Shown here: piece after piece, positions 10,086 through 25,992 of the stretch
Layout: every line of letters starts with the position of its first letter
Position numbering within the stretch: position 1 is the first letter of the stretch
The notes under the pieces: generated by a model
The model's database searches: none
Told to the model about the DNA's origin: nothing
What the model saw: the letters and a program-made list of their open reading frames with translations, nothing else
Source of the DNA: Deinococcus aerophilus
GTDB lineage: Bacteria > Deinococcota > Deinococci > Deinococcales > Deinococcaceae
NCBI RefSeq assembly: GCF_014647075.1
Contig: NZ_BMOM01000011.1
Span: 33,795-97,794 of the forward strand
Length of the DNA: 64,000 bases
Direction: 5' to 3'
Program-made: the position numbers and the translations under genes

Positions 10086-11060
10086 ATGCGACTCTCACTG
10101 CTGACCCTGTCCCTGATCGTGGGCGGATTTGCCGCCGCAGCCTCTGCCCCCGTGTCCGTGGAAGTTCCCGGCCTGACCCTGCGCGGCACCCTGGAAACCC
10201 CGGACACGCCGGCTCCCTGGCCCACCGTCCTGATCGTTGCCGGTTCGGGACCGACCGACCGGAACGGCAACAGCGCCGCCATGCCCGGTGCCAACAACAG
10301 CCTGCAGGAGCTGGCCCAGGGGCTGGCGAAACTGGGTATTGCCAGCGTGCGGTACGACAAGCGTGGCGTGGGCCAGAGCATGCCCCCGGCGGGAACCTAC
10401 ATGAAGGAAGAGGATCTGGTGTTCGGCGACTTTGTGAATGACGCCGCTGCGTGGCTGCGGCAGCTGAAGGCGGACGCACGGGTCCGGGGGCTGGGACTCG
10501 TGGGGCACAGCGAGGGCGCCCTGATCGCCCTGGCCGCGGCACAGGCCGGGGAAGCCGGGGCAGTCGTGACCATCGCCGGACCGGGCGAGAATATGGCCGA
10601 TGTGCTTGCCCGGCAGATCGGAGCCAATCCGGCCAACCCACCGCAACTCAGGGCCGAGGTGAACCACATCCTGGCCGAACTGCGCGCCGGACGCCGGGTG
10701 AACGAGGTCACGCCGGTCCTGGCCCCCCTGTTCCGGCCCAGCGTGCAGCCGTTTCTGATCTCGGCCTTCCGGTACGAGCCGGCCCGGCTGATCAAGACGC
10801 TGCCGGCCCCGGTGATGATCGTGCAGGGCACCAGCGACCTGCAGGTCACGCCGGAGGATGCCCGGCGGCTGGCACAGGCCCGCCCCGAAGCCCCACTGCT
10901 GCTGGTGCCCGGCATGAATCATGTGCTCAAGCAGGTGGGCGAGGACATGGCGTTGAATCAGCGGTCCTACGCGGACGCCAGCGTGCCCTTCAGCCCGGAT
11001 CTGCTGCCCCCCATCGCCACCTTTCTGAAGGCCAATCTGAGCAAGCCGTCCACGCCATGA
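10086..11060 (+). CDS. Secreted alpha/beta hydrolase
   Basis: Probable exported serine hydrolase of 324 residues. Residues 1-21 are a signal peptide (positive start, hydrophobic core, Ala-Ser-Ala end), so it should act in the periplasm or outside. The fold shows VLIVAGSGPTDRNGN as oxyanion region, the nucleophile elbow GHSEG at 140-144 (Ser142), VQGTSDLQV with the acid, and GMNHVLK with the His. This pattern is that of S9-type/BAAT-like hydrolases annotated as alpha/beta fold; substrate unknown. First gene of an operon with an ArsR regulator 13 bases downstream and an SdpI protein after that. Confidence 0.82.
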   Translation: MRLSLLTLSLIVGGFAAAASAPVSVEVPGLTLRGTLETPDTPAPWPTVLIVAGSGPTDRNGNSAAMPGANNSLQELAQGLAKLGIASVRYDKRGVGQSMPPAGTYMKEEDLVFGDFVNDAAAWLRQLKADARVRGLGLVGHSEGALIALAAAQAGEAGAVVTIAGPGENMADVLARQIGANPANPPQLRAEVNHILAELRAGRRVNEVTPVLAPLFRPSVQPFLISAFRYEPARLIKTLPAPVMIVQGTSDLQVTPEDARRLAQARPEAPLLLVPGMNHVLKQVGEDMALNQRSYADASVPFSPDLLPPIATFLKANLSKPSTP

Positions 11061-11073
11061 GCGCCGGGCACCC

Positions 11074-11397
11074 ATGAACGAGGTCTTCAAGGCTCTGGCC
11101 GATCCCACCCGCCGCGAGATCCTGAGGGCGCTGCGCGGCGGTGAGAAGACCGCCGGCGAACTCGCCGAGCTGTTTCCGCTGACCAGGAGTACGCTCAGCG
11201 GTCACTTTGCGGTGCTGCGCGCCGCCGCCCTGGTGAGATCAGAAAAACGCGGCACCTTTCTGATCTATCGCCTGAACACCACCGTCTTTCAGGAGGTTTC
11301 GGCGGGTCTGCTGGAGCTGTTCGGCGTATCGCCGGGAGATCCACAGCCTTCCTCACCCCCCCCGTCCGTGCCGACCGACCCGGAGGAGACCCCATGA
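11074..11397 (+). CDS. ArsR-family transcriptional repressor, SdpR-like
   Basis: 107-residue winged-helix DNA-binding protein. It opens MNEVFKALADPTRREILRAL, the signature of the autorepressor SdpR/ArsR group, continues with AGELAEL...LTRSTLSGHFAVLRAAALV as recognition helix and ends in a wing FLIYRLNTTVF. No Cys metal-binding motif is present, so it is not a classic metal sensor. The tail is Pro/Ser-rich. Its TGA overlaps the sdpI-like ATG (ATGA). In Bacillus subtilis SdpR is sequestered at the membrane by SdpI; the same gene order here suggests a similar signal, with the inverted repeat at 10047-10066 as possible target. Confidence 0.83.
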   Translation: MNEVFKALADPTRREILRALRGGEKTAGELAELFPLTRSTLSGHFAVLRAAALVRSEKRGTFLIYRLNTTVFQEVSAGLLELFGVSPGDPQPSSPPPSVPTDPEETP

Positions 11398-12044
11398 ACG
11401 TCAAGGAATGGCCCACCATCCTGAGTTTTGTCCTGACCGGCGCCATCGCCGCCCTGACCTATCCGCGCCTGCCCGCCCGCGTCCCGGTGCACTGGGGGGT
11501 GGACGGTCTCCCCGACCGGTACGGCACGCCGTTCGAGGCCCTGTTTCTGCTGCCCCTGGTTCTGCTGGGCGCGGCGGCGCTGCTGTGGCTTGTGCAGCGC
11601 TCCGGACCGGACCGGGCCAACGCCCCGGTGCTGAGAACGGCGCGGCTGGGGCTGGGGCTGCTGGCCCTGCTCGCGACCCTCTCGCGTGCCCTGGACTGGG
11701 AAACGGTGCGGGCGGTCCTGATCGGCGTAGGCCTGTTGTTCACGTTGCTGGGCAATGTCATGGGCCGCGCGCAGCCCAGCGTGTTCGTGGGCCTGCGTAC
11801 TCCCTGGGTGTTCCGCAGCCGCCGGGCGTGGTTCGCCTCCCAGCGCCGCTCGGCCGTGTGGCTGACCGGTCTCGGCGTGGTCCTGGCTGGGGTGAGTGCC
11901 GCCGCACCGCTGGACTGGCTATTCCCGTGGGTGGTCCCGGTGGGCCTGCTCACGGCCCTGGTCGGGATGGGCGCGTGGCTGACCTATGCCTCCTACCTCG
12001 ACTGGAAGCGTGATCCCTCGCCCGAGCCCGCACTCAAATCCTGA
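11394..12044 (+). CDS. SdpI-family membrane protein
   Basis: 216-residue polytopic inner-membrane protein with about six hydrophobic helices. The N-terminal YPRLPARVPVHWGVDGLPDRYGT matches the DUF1648 domain, and the later LGNVMGRAQPSVFVGLRTPWVFRSRRAW is the conserved SdpI block (the asparagine-glycine and GLRTPW motifs of the immunity protein). SdpI gives Bacillus immunity to the SDP toxin and also signals to SdpR. No sdpABC toxin genes are nearby, so a role in envelope stress or resistance to a neighbour's toxin is an inference. Confidence 0.83.
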   Translation: MNVKEWPTILSFVLTGAIAALTYPRLPARVPVHWGVDGLPDRYGTPFEALFLLPLVLLGAAALLWLVQRSGPDRANAPVLRTARLGLGLLALLATLSRALDWETVRAVLIGVGLLFTLLGNVMGRAQPSVFVGLRTPWVFRSRRAWFASQRRSAVWLTGLGVVLAGVSAAAPLDWLFPWVVPVGLLTALVGMGAWLTYASYLDWKRDPSPEPALKS

Positions 12045-12213
12045 CGTCCGGACGCGGTGCTTTTCGGCCTGCTGTGGCATGTTCCGCGCGCTGGACCGTG
12101 TAGCAGCACAGGGAAGACGAGAGCGGGTGGCCGACGTGGTCGCCCTCGCCTGGAGCGGTCCCGGCCCGCCGACCTGAACGCCCGAACTCCAGGTGAGAGG
12201 AGTTGCAGTTTCC

Positions 12214-12242
12214 TTGACGCCCCCGGGGAAAACAGATAGATT
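12214..12242 (+). promoter_or_regulatory. Promoter of the 144-residue membrane-protein gene
   Basis: TTGACG (12214-12219), 17-base spacer, TAGATT (12237-12242). It lies in a 259-base gap after the sdpI-like gene and gives a leader of roughly 55 bases. Confidence 0.7.
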
Positions 12243-12255
12243 GGCTTCTGAGCTT

Positions 12256-12269
12256 ACCTACCGGTCAGT
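12256..12269. promoter_or_regulatory. Candidate TetR-type operator
   Basis: ACCTACCGGTCAGT is an imperfect palindrome (10 of 14 positions symmetric) centred on CCGG just downstream of the -10, in the early transcribed region. Its shape resembles ACCNACCGGTNNGT sites of TetR-type regulators. No TetR gene is in the window. Confidence 0.4.
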
Positions 12270-12303
12270 CAATCCCTAGCCTCTTTCCAGGAAGTTCTGA
12301 ACC

Positions 12304-12738
12304 ATGGACGAAATCGTCATCTCGCCTGCCCTTCACAACGCTGTCGGCGGCCTTGTCGTGCTGGCCGCCGTGCTTACCGTCGCCTTGAACTGGCATGGCC
12401 TCGTTACCCTCAAGACCGCGGGTGGTCCAGATTCACCCCGCAACCCCTCGCTGGGCGGCTGGCAGAACGAGGCGCTGATCGCCTTTCAGATCGCGCTGAT
12501 GGTTCAGGCGCTGATCGGCATCAAACTGCTGGACCAGGGCCTGGGCACCGTGCAGAGATACGTGCATTACCTGGGCGGTCTGGGGTCGCTGGGGCTGGTC
12601 ATGCTGTATTACTGGCTGCCCCAGCGCGGGGTCCGGGACGGCGCGCTCAAGGTGCTGGGGCTCACGGTGGCCTCGCTGGCCTTCGTGCTGCTGACCTTCT
12701 TCGTCGGTGGCCTGTACGCACGCGGCGGCCTGAGCTAA
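12304..12738 (+). CDS. Four-helix integral membrane protein of unknown function
   Basis: 144 residues with four hydrophobic segments (about 13-28, 55-75, 88-108, 118-140). Histidines lie at helix ends: LHN near the start, WHG at the end of helix 1, and YVHYLGGLGSLG in helix 3; helix 2 reads FQIALMVQALIGIKLL. I do not recognise a named family. The layout resembles the protein at 13749, with shared LHN, Q...LG and H..LG patterns. Start ATG has AGGAAG upstream and its own promoter. A small haem- or quinone-linked membrane protein is conceivable but unproven. Confidence 0.75.
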   Translation: MDEIVISPALHNAVGGLVVLAAVLTVALNWHGLVTLKTAGGPDSPRNPSLGGWQNEALIAFQIALMVQALIGIKLLDQGLGTVQRYVHYLGGLGSLGLVMLYYWLPQRGVRDGALKVLGLTVASLAFVLLTFFVGGLYARGGLS

Positions 12739-12783
12739 ACCGGGGGGTGGGGGCAGGGGTCACGCTCCCGTATCCTGCACCCC

Positions 12784-13671
12784 ATGACGGCCCCGGCCCC
12801 CTCCACACTCGATCCCCTGAACACCGCCACCCTGACCATCACCTGTCCGGACCGGGGCGGCATCGTGGCCTCGGTGTCACAGTTTCTGCACAACCACGGC
12901 GCGAACATCATCCACAGCGACCAGCACAGCACCGATCCCGCAGGCGGCACCTTCTTCATGCGTATGGAGTTTCACCTCGCCGAGCTGGACCTGGCGCGCG
13001 ACGGCTTCACGCGGGCCTTCTCCTCGGTGGTGGCGCGCCCCTTCGAGATGGACTGGCAGCTCAGCTACCGCGCCGAGCCCAAGCGCATGGCGGTTCTGGT
13101 CAGCCGTTACGACCACTGTTTTCTGGACCTGCTGTGGCGCAAACGCCGCGGCGAGCTGAACGTCACGATTCCGCTGGTCATCAGCAACCACGAGGACCTG
13201 CGCCGGGACGCCGAGATGTTCGACATCCCCTTTCACGTTGTGCCGGTGGGCAAGGACCACAAGGCCGAGGCCGAGGCCGAACAGGTCCGGCTGCTGCGGG
13301 AGGCCGACGCGGACTTCGTCGTGCTGGCCCGCTACATGCAGATTCTGTCGGGCGACTTCCTGAGCGGCTTCGGGCGGCCCGTGATCAACATCCACCACAG
13401 CTTTCTGCCCGCCTTCGTGGGCGCGAACCCCTACCGCGCGGCCTTTAACCGGGGCGTCAAGCTGATCGGCGCGACCAGCCATTACGTGACCGAGGAGCTC
13501 GACGCCGGCCCGATCATTGCCCAGGACGTGATTCCGGTGACCCACCGGGAAACGCCCGATACCCTGATGCGACTGGGCCGCGACGTGGAGCGGCAGGTAC
13601 TCGCCCGCGCAGTCAAGGCCCACGTCGAGGACCGCGTGCTGGTCCACGGCAACAAGACCGTGGTGTTCTGA
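12784..13671 (+). CDS. purU: Formyltetrahydrofolate deformylase
   Basis: Hydrolyses 10-formyl-THF to formate and THF, balancing one-carbon pools. The 295 residues contain an N-terminal ACT domain (about 14-95, opening [20 protein letters not shown]) and a C-terminal formyltransferase-like hydrolase domain (about 98-295). [10 protein letters not shown] at 202-211 and [11 protein letters not shown] at 238-248 hold the catalytic Asn, His and Asp of the family. The ATG lies exactly seven bases after TATCCT (12771-12776), so the transcript is probably leaderless and independent of the upstream membrane gene. Confidence 0.94.
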   Translation: MTAPAPSTLDPLNTATLTITCPDRGGIVASVSQFLHNHGANIIHSDQHSTDPAGGTFFMRMEFHLAELDLARDGFTRAFSSVVARPFEMDWQLSYRAEPKRMAVLVSRYDHCFLDLLWRKRRGELNVTIPLVISNHEDLRRDAEMFDIPFHVVPVGKDHKAEAEAEQVRLLREADADFVVLARYMQILSGDFLSGFGRPVINIHHSFLPAFVGANPYRAAFNRGVKLIGATSHYVTEELDAGPIIAQDVIPVTHRETPDTLMRLGRDVERQVLARAVKAHVEDRVLVHGNKTVVF

Positions 13672-13748
13672 TACTGCGCCGTTTTTATCCGCGCCCGCCC
13701 GCGCCGCTCTGAACCTGTTCCGTTCCGCTGCCCCTGGAGGCCTTCACG

Positions 13749-14192
13749 ATGACTGTTCTTTACACGATCCTGCTGACCCTGCACAACCTCAACCGCTGGC
13801 TGGTGCTGCTGACCGGTCTGTGGACCCTGCTGCGCTCTGTTCCTGGCCTGACCACCGGCCGCGCCTTCAAACCCGCCGACCGGCGTCCGGTGGTGGCGTT
13901 CGCGGGCACAGTGCACCTGCAACTGGTGCTGGGCCTGCTGCTGTTTGCCCTTCTGGGCATGCAGAACATTCCGGTGTTCGCGGGGGCGCCGCGCCCCAGC
14001 TTTCAGTGGGAACACCTGGGGCTGGGCGTGCTGGCCGCCGTGTTCGCCACCCTTGCCACTGCCCTGAGCAAGCGCGCCACCACTCACCATGCTCGATTCC
14101 GCAGCATGGCCCTCTGGACGGCCCTGAGCCTGCTGACGGCGCTGGTCGGCATTCCGTGGTGGCGGCCCCTGCTGCGCTTTTTCAACCTGTAG
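13749..14192 (+). CDS. Four-helix integral membrane protein of unknown function
   Basis: 147 residues, four hydrophobic segments, opening MTVLYTILLTLHNLNRWLVLL. Helix 2 reads HLQLVLGLLLFALLG and helix 3 EHLGLGVLAAVFATL; His residues again face helices 1, 2 and 3. It resembles a cytochrome-b561-like or haem-ligating bundle only in outline. The match in layout to the gene at 12304 suggests the two are distant paralogues on either side of purU. TGGAGG stands about six bases before the ATG. Confidence 0.75.
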   Translation: MTVLYTILLTLHNLNRWLVLLTGLWTLLRSVPGLTTGRAFKPADRRPVVAFAGTVHLQLVLGLLLFALLGMQNIPVFAGAPRPSFQWEHLGLGVLAAVFATLATALSKRATTHHARFRSMALWTALSLLTALVGIPWWRPLLRFFNL

Positions 14193-14210
14193 CTTCAACG
14201 GAGCGGCGGT

Positions 14211-15323
14211 TCAGGCCAGGGCCACCCCGGAGCCGCTCCAACTGGCCTGCTCAAAACGCCGGTTCAGGTTGATTCGCTGCCCGAAGGAATGTGGAGGCGC
14301 GAGGTGAAAGCCCAGGTGTGCGTACCGGCGGGCCAACCCCAGCAGGTACTCGGCCTGGGTGACGCTCGCGGCCCCCACCGAGAAATGCCCCTGTTGCCCG
14401 GTCAGGCCCAGAAGCAGGGTTTCAGCCAGGGCGGCAGACAGCAGACCCGTGGGCCACCCGCCGCCCCGGCGCCGTACCCCCGGCGCGCTGACCAGGCCGC
14501 CGTCCACCACGCGCACGTCGGGGCGGGTAAGCAGCAGCTCGGGCCGGGTCAGGCGGGGCTGTGCCGCGTCCAGCACGATGGCTCCGGGCTTCAGGTGTGC
14601 CCGGAGGAACCCGTCTTCCAGCGGCGTTGCATTGTCCGGGCCGAGCAGCACCACCAGATCTGCTGCGCCGAGGCGCGTCAGGTCCGGAGTGATCTCGGTC
14701 CGGGACGCTTCCAGATCGGCGGGCAGGGTGCGCCGCCGGTCCTCGTCCGGCTCCAGAAGCAGCAGCGGTCCGGCGCTGCGCCGCGCGAGCAGGCCGGTCA
14801 GGCTGCGGCCCAGGCCGGTGCCGGCGTCCACCACAGCCACCCGGCAGCCCACGGGGCACAGACCCAGCAACCGCTGCACCCCCTGAAACAGCATCGCCGC
14901 CGTGAAGGCGTGTCCGTTGGTCAGGCCAATGTCCCGGCGGTGCTGCAGGACGCGGCCGTCGTCGGTGGCCGTGGCGATCAGCCCGCCCAGCCCCACCGTC
15001 TGCGCCCCCAGGTCCCGCGCCTGGGTCACGGCGTGGTCAATGGCGTGGCGCGCCCGCGCGCTGCCGGTCAGCAGTTCGGCGGGAGCCACGGGGACCGTGA
15101 TCAGCCAGCCGGCAGGGTGCTGCGGCCCGTCCTCGCAGCGCAGCACCCCGCTGACCACCCCAGGCAGGCTGAAACGGCGCATGACGCCGTGATACACCGC
15201 GTTGGGCACCCAGCTCAGCGGGCGGCACACCTCGCCGAGTTCGCGCGCCACGTCCGCGCGGGGAGGCACCAGCAGGGCCACCGGATGCTGGCCCCGTCCC
15301 CCTGTTCTCCTGACCCTGTTCAT
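14211..15323 (-). CDS. Rossmann-fold protein resembling acyl-ACP reductase (AAR)
   Basis: 370 residues. The middle block GLGGLIATATDDGRVLQHR..LTNGHAFTAAM resembles the LGGF..I and TxGNxxTAA signatures of cyanobacterial fatty-aldehyde-forming acyl-ACP reductase, and VAVVDAGTGLGRSLTGLLARR followed by LLLLEPDEDRR looks like a dinucleotide-binding fold. The flanking NAVYHGVMRRFSLPGVVSG also recalls that family. Similarity is partial, the catalytic Cys could not be placed, and a shikimate-dehydrogenase-like or other NAD(P) protein is possible. No aldehyde decarbonylase gene is nearby. ATG 15323 is tentative; another Met lies seven codons earlier. Confidence 0.5.
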   Translation of the reverse strand: MNRVRRTGGRGQHPVALLVPPRADVARELGEVCRPLSWVPNAVYHGVMRRFSLPGVVSGVLRCEDGPQHPAGWLITVPVAPAELLTGSARARHAIDHAVTQARDLGAQTVGLGGLIATATDDGRVLQHRRDIGLTNGHAFTAAMLFQGVQRLLGLCPVGCRVAVVDAGTGLGRSLTGLLARRSAGPLLLLEPDEDRRRTLPADLEASRTEITPDLTRLGAADLVVLLGPDNATPLEDGFLRAHLKPGAIVLDAAQPRLTRPELLLTRPDVRVVDGGLVSAPGVRRRGGGWPTGLLSAALAETLLLGLTGQQGHFSVGAASVTQAEYLLGLARRYAHLGFHLAPPHSFGQRINLNRRFEQASWSGSGVALA

Positions 15324-15428
15324 GTCCGTACTGTGTACGGGCACCCGTGATCAAAGCGTGATCGCCTGTGGAGGCGTGCGGCCCCGGCGCTGTGCGGGGC
15401 GGCGGCGGCCGGCTGGACTGCCCGCCGG

Positions 15429-16424
15429 TCAGGTCAGGCGCTGCGGCTCGATGACCACCTTGCCCGTGGTTTTGCGGTCCAGGATGTCCTGGAAGGCGCG
15501 GGCGCTGTCACTCAGCGCGTACGTCGGCCCCACATGGGGCGTGACCTGACCGCTGGCGACCAGCGGGGTCAGGGCCTGGGCCGCCGCCGCCGTCGCCTCG
15601 CGGTCGGTCATCAGGCTGGTCAGCCACAGGCCCGTGACCGTGAGGTTGCGCTTCATGAGGTCCACCGGGCGCAGGTGAGCCTGTTCACGGCTCGCGTTGC
15701 CGATCACGATGACGCGGCCCTGTGCGGCGGCCATGTCCAGGCTTTCCTGAAAGCGCGGTCCGCCCACGACTTCCAGAATCAGGGGTACGCCCCCGCCTCC
15801 GGCCGCGTCGCGCACCTTTTGCACTCGCTCCGGGTCGTCCTGCAGCAGGGTCACATCGGCGCCGAGGTCACGGGCGAGCTGCAGCTTCTCCTCGGTGCTC
15901 GCCATGGCTATGACCTGCATGCCCAGCGCCTTGGCAAGCTGGATGCTCGCGGTGCCCAGCGCGCCCGCTGCCGCCTGAACCAGCACCCACTCGCCGGGCT
16001 GCCCGCGTCCCAGCGTTTTCAAGCCGTGGTAGGCCGTGAAATACGACACTGGAAACGCGGCGGCCTGCGCGCCCGTGAAGTTCTCGGGCACTGGAATCAC
16101 GGCGGCGGCCTTCGCCACCGCATATTTTGCGAGGGCTCCGCTGCCGCCCAGGCAGGCCACCCGCTGCCCGACCGTCACGTTCGTGACCTCTTCGCCCAGC
16201 GACTCCACGATGCCGGCAAATTCCATGCCCGGCGTGTACGGCACGCGCGTGCGCGTCAGGTACTCGCCTGCCACCGCCAGCACGTCGGCAAAGTTGATGC
16301 CCACCGCCTCGACCTTGATGCGGATCTCCCCGGGACCGGCCACCGGCACGGGAATATCACGGAGTTCCATCACGTCGGGGGGACCCAGGCGTTCAACCAC
16401 CACCGCTGTCATCTGTTCGCTCAT
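15429..16424 (-). CDS. Quinone oxidoreductase-like zinc-free MDR protein
   Basis: NADPH-dependent medium-chain reductase of the QOR type, 331 residues. GroES-like N-terminal domain with AVGINFADVLAVAGEY and PYTPGMEFAGIVESLGEEV, then a Rossmann domain with VLVQAAAGALGTASIQLAKALG (variant of the AxxGGVG dinucleotide motif). The Cys/His zinc ligands of alcohol dehydrogenases are absent, as expected for quinone oxidoreductases. ATG 16424 is six bases after TATGCT (16431-16436), and TTCACT 18 bases further is a plausible -35. Divergent from the fatty-acid oxidation gene; the shared control region holds repeated elements. Confidence 0.88.
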   Translation of the reverse strand: MSEQMTAVVVERLGPPDVMELRDIPVPVAGPGEIRIKVEAVGINFADVLAVAGEYLTRTRVPYTPGMEFAGIVESLGEEVTNVTVGQRVACLGGSGALAKYAVAKAAAVIPVPENFTGAQAAAFPVSYFTAYHGLKTLGRGQPGEWVLVQAAAGALGTASIQLAKALGMQVIAMASTEEKLQLARDLGADVTLLQDDPERVQKVRDAAGGGGVPLILEVVGGPRFQESLDMAAAQGRVIVIGNASREQAHLRPVDLMKRNLTVTGLWLTSLMTDREATAAAAQALTPLVASGQVTPHVGPTYALSDSARAFQDILDRKTTGKVVIEPQRLT

Positions 16425-16456
16425 TGAGGCAGCATAGCCGAGTGTCCCCCACAAAG

Positions 16457-16488
16457 TGAACGCGCACGTCAACTATGAACGTCCACGT
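16457..16488. promoter_or_regulatory. Direct-repeat operator candidate between the MDR and FadJ-type genes
   Basis: TGAACGCGCACGT (16457-16469) and TGAACGTCCACGT (16476-16488) are 11/13 identical and 19 bases apart. The first overlaps the likely -35 of the MDR promoter (16455-16460); the second abuts TTGACC at 16491-16496, a possible -35 for the plus-strand gene. Confidence 0.5.
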
Positions 16489-16559
16489 ATTTGACCGCAG
16501 GCGGACGGCGTGGAAGCATGCGGGCCTCAGCAGAACGCACAACTCAAGGAGGTTCCACC

Positions 16560-18644
<2,085 letters not shown>

Positions 18645-18656
18645 GCTCTTTTCGGG

Positions 18657-18693
18657 GGACCTGTTCCCGCCCTGGCGTCTTGCGGGCAGGTCC
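18657..18693 (+). other. Hairpin in the FadJ-thiolase intergenic region
   Basis: GGACCTG (18657-18663) pairs with CAGGTCC (18687-18693) and CCCGC with GCGGG inside it, giving a long stem with a two-base bulge. No T-run follows, so it is more likely an mRNA processing or partial-attenuation element than a full terminator. Confidence 0.5.
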
Positions 18694-18737
18694 TGTGAAA
18701 GAGGACCATGAAGTATCGTCCTGGAATCAGCGCACCG

Positions 18738-18753
18738 TTTCCCTGCAGGGAAA
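18738..18753. promoter_or_regulatory. Perfect 16-bp palindrome upstream of the thiolase
   Basis: TTTCCCTGCAGGGAAA, fully symmetric, 39 bases before the thiolase ATG. It has no loop, so protein binding is more likely than RNA structure. Confidence 0.45.
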
Positions 18754-18792
18754 AAGCACCCCACACCGCTCAACCTCAACCAAGGAGTTCTT

Positions 18793-19974
<1,182 letters not shown>

Positions 19975-19990
19975 CCGCCGGAGGAAGGGT

Positions 19991-20027
19991 CGGGCTGCGA
20001 AAGGACTTTCCTGGGTCCCGCAGCCCG
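19991..20027 (+). terminator. Hairpin after thiolase
   Basis: CGGGCTGCG (19991-19999) pairs with CGCAGCCCG (20019-20027), 9 bp with a 19-base loop that may pair further. No clear T-run, so termination strength is uncertain. Confidence 0.5.
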
Positions 20028-20075
20028 CATTCTGTTCATGCCGGTTCACCCCGATAATTTCCTGGAGGTTCTGCG

Positions 20076-21032
<957 letters not shown>

Positions 21033-21057
21033 AGTCCGGCGCGGTGGCCGACCGGGG

Positions 21058-22503
<1,446 letters not shown>

Positions 22504-22540
22504 GATTGCCATGTTACCCGGCCAGCGGGGACAGGAGGCC

Positions 22541-25015
<2,475 letters not shown>

Positions 25016-25075
25016 GGTTTGCCCCTGATTGTCTTCACGAGAAGGTGTGACGGATCGGCGGGAGGTGCGGTGGGG

Positions 25076-25891
25076 TCAGCGGCCCATGCCTCCGACGCCC
25101 TCGGTCTCTTCTACGTAACGGTACCGTTCGATGGCCTCGGCGCGGCCCCACTCTATCTGGACATACACGGCGTTCAGCTCGGCGCGGCCCTCGGCGACGG
25201 CGTAGCGGTGCGGACGCTCGGTCACGAACCGCTGAATGGGTCCCTCGGGGTCCGAACCGATGATGCTGTCGTGTGGGCCGGTAAACCCCACATCCGACTG
25301 AAAGGCCGTGCCGCCGGGCAGAATGCGGGTATCGGCGGTGGGCACGTGGGTGTGCGTGCCGATCACGGCGGCCACCCGTCCGTCGAGGTGCCACGCCAGT
25401 CCGGCCTTCTCGCTGGTGGCCTCGGCGTGCATGTCCACAAAGACGCTGCCCAGGTCGTCGCGTTCCAGCAGCTCGTCCATGGCCCGGAAGGGATTGGACA
25501 CCGCTTCCATGAAGACCCGGCCCAGCACATTGACCACCGTGAGGCGCTCGGGCTTGCCCTGGGCGTTTCTGACCTCAAAGGTGCGCCACCCCAGACCCGG
25601 CGTGCCCGGATCAGCGTAGTTCAGGGGACGCACGATGGGATAGTTCACCTCGTCAAGCAGCAGCTTGTAGATGTCGCGGTGATGCCATGCGTGGTTGCCC
25701 AGCGTCATGCAGTCGGCTCCGGCCCGCAGCGCGGCGTCGGCGGCGTCACGGTGCAGCCCGAAGCCGCCGGCAGCGTTTTCCATATTCACAATCACGAAAT
25801 CCGCCGTCTTTCTCAGCTGAGGCAACTGCGCCGACAGCACCCGGCGGCCCGGCTGGCCAAATACATCTCCCACAAACAGCACCCTGATCAT
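25076..25891 (-). CDS. ymdB: YmdB-family metallophosphoesterase
   Basis: Two-metal phosphodiesterase of the TIGR00282/YmdB family, 271 residues, known in Bacillus to hydrolyse 2',3'- and 3',5'-cAMP and to affect biofilm and sporulation choices. Metal ligands are visible in [14 protein letters not shown] (Asp8), [10 protein letters not shown] (Glu and Asn), [11 protein letters not shown] (Asn-His) and [11 protein letters not shown] (His). It lies in front of ppc on the same strand with about 60 bases between; ATG 25891 is six bases after TAGCCT (25898-25903). Confidence 0.93.
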   Translation of the reverse strand: MIRVLFVGDVFGQPGRRVLSAQLPQLRKTADFVIVNMENAAGGFGLHRDAADAALRAGADCMTLGNHAWHHRDIYKLLLDEVNYPIVRPLNYADPGTPGLGWRTFEVRNAQGKPERLTVVNVLGRVFMEAVSNPFRAMDELLERDDLGSVFVDMHAEATSEKAGLAWHLDGRVAAVIGTHTHVPTADTRILPGGTAFQSDVGFTGPHDSIIGSDPEGPIQRFVTERPHRYAVAEGRAELNAVYVQIEWGRAEAIERYRYVEETEGVGGMGR

Positions 25892-25992
25892 GGAGGCAGG
25901 CTAGCGTCTGGGGTGCCCCTCCGGTCGTCGCCCGGGCCCATCGCGGCCCCGGCGGGCAACCCCGGTCCTTCCGGCGGCGTATATAAGAGGAC

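Noticed and set aside
10620..11108. Minus-strand ORFs under the hydrolase gene
   Set aside because: Antisense shadows; the plus-strand gene has a signal peptide, nucleophile elbow and promoter.
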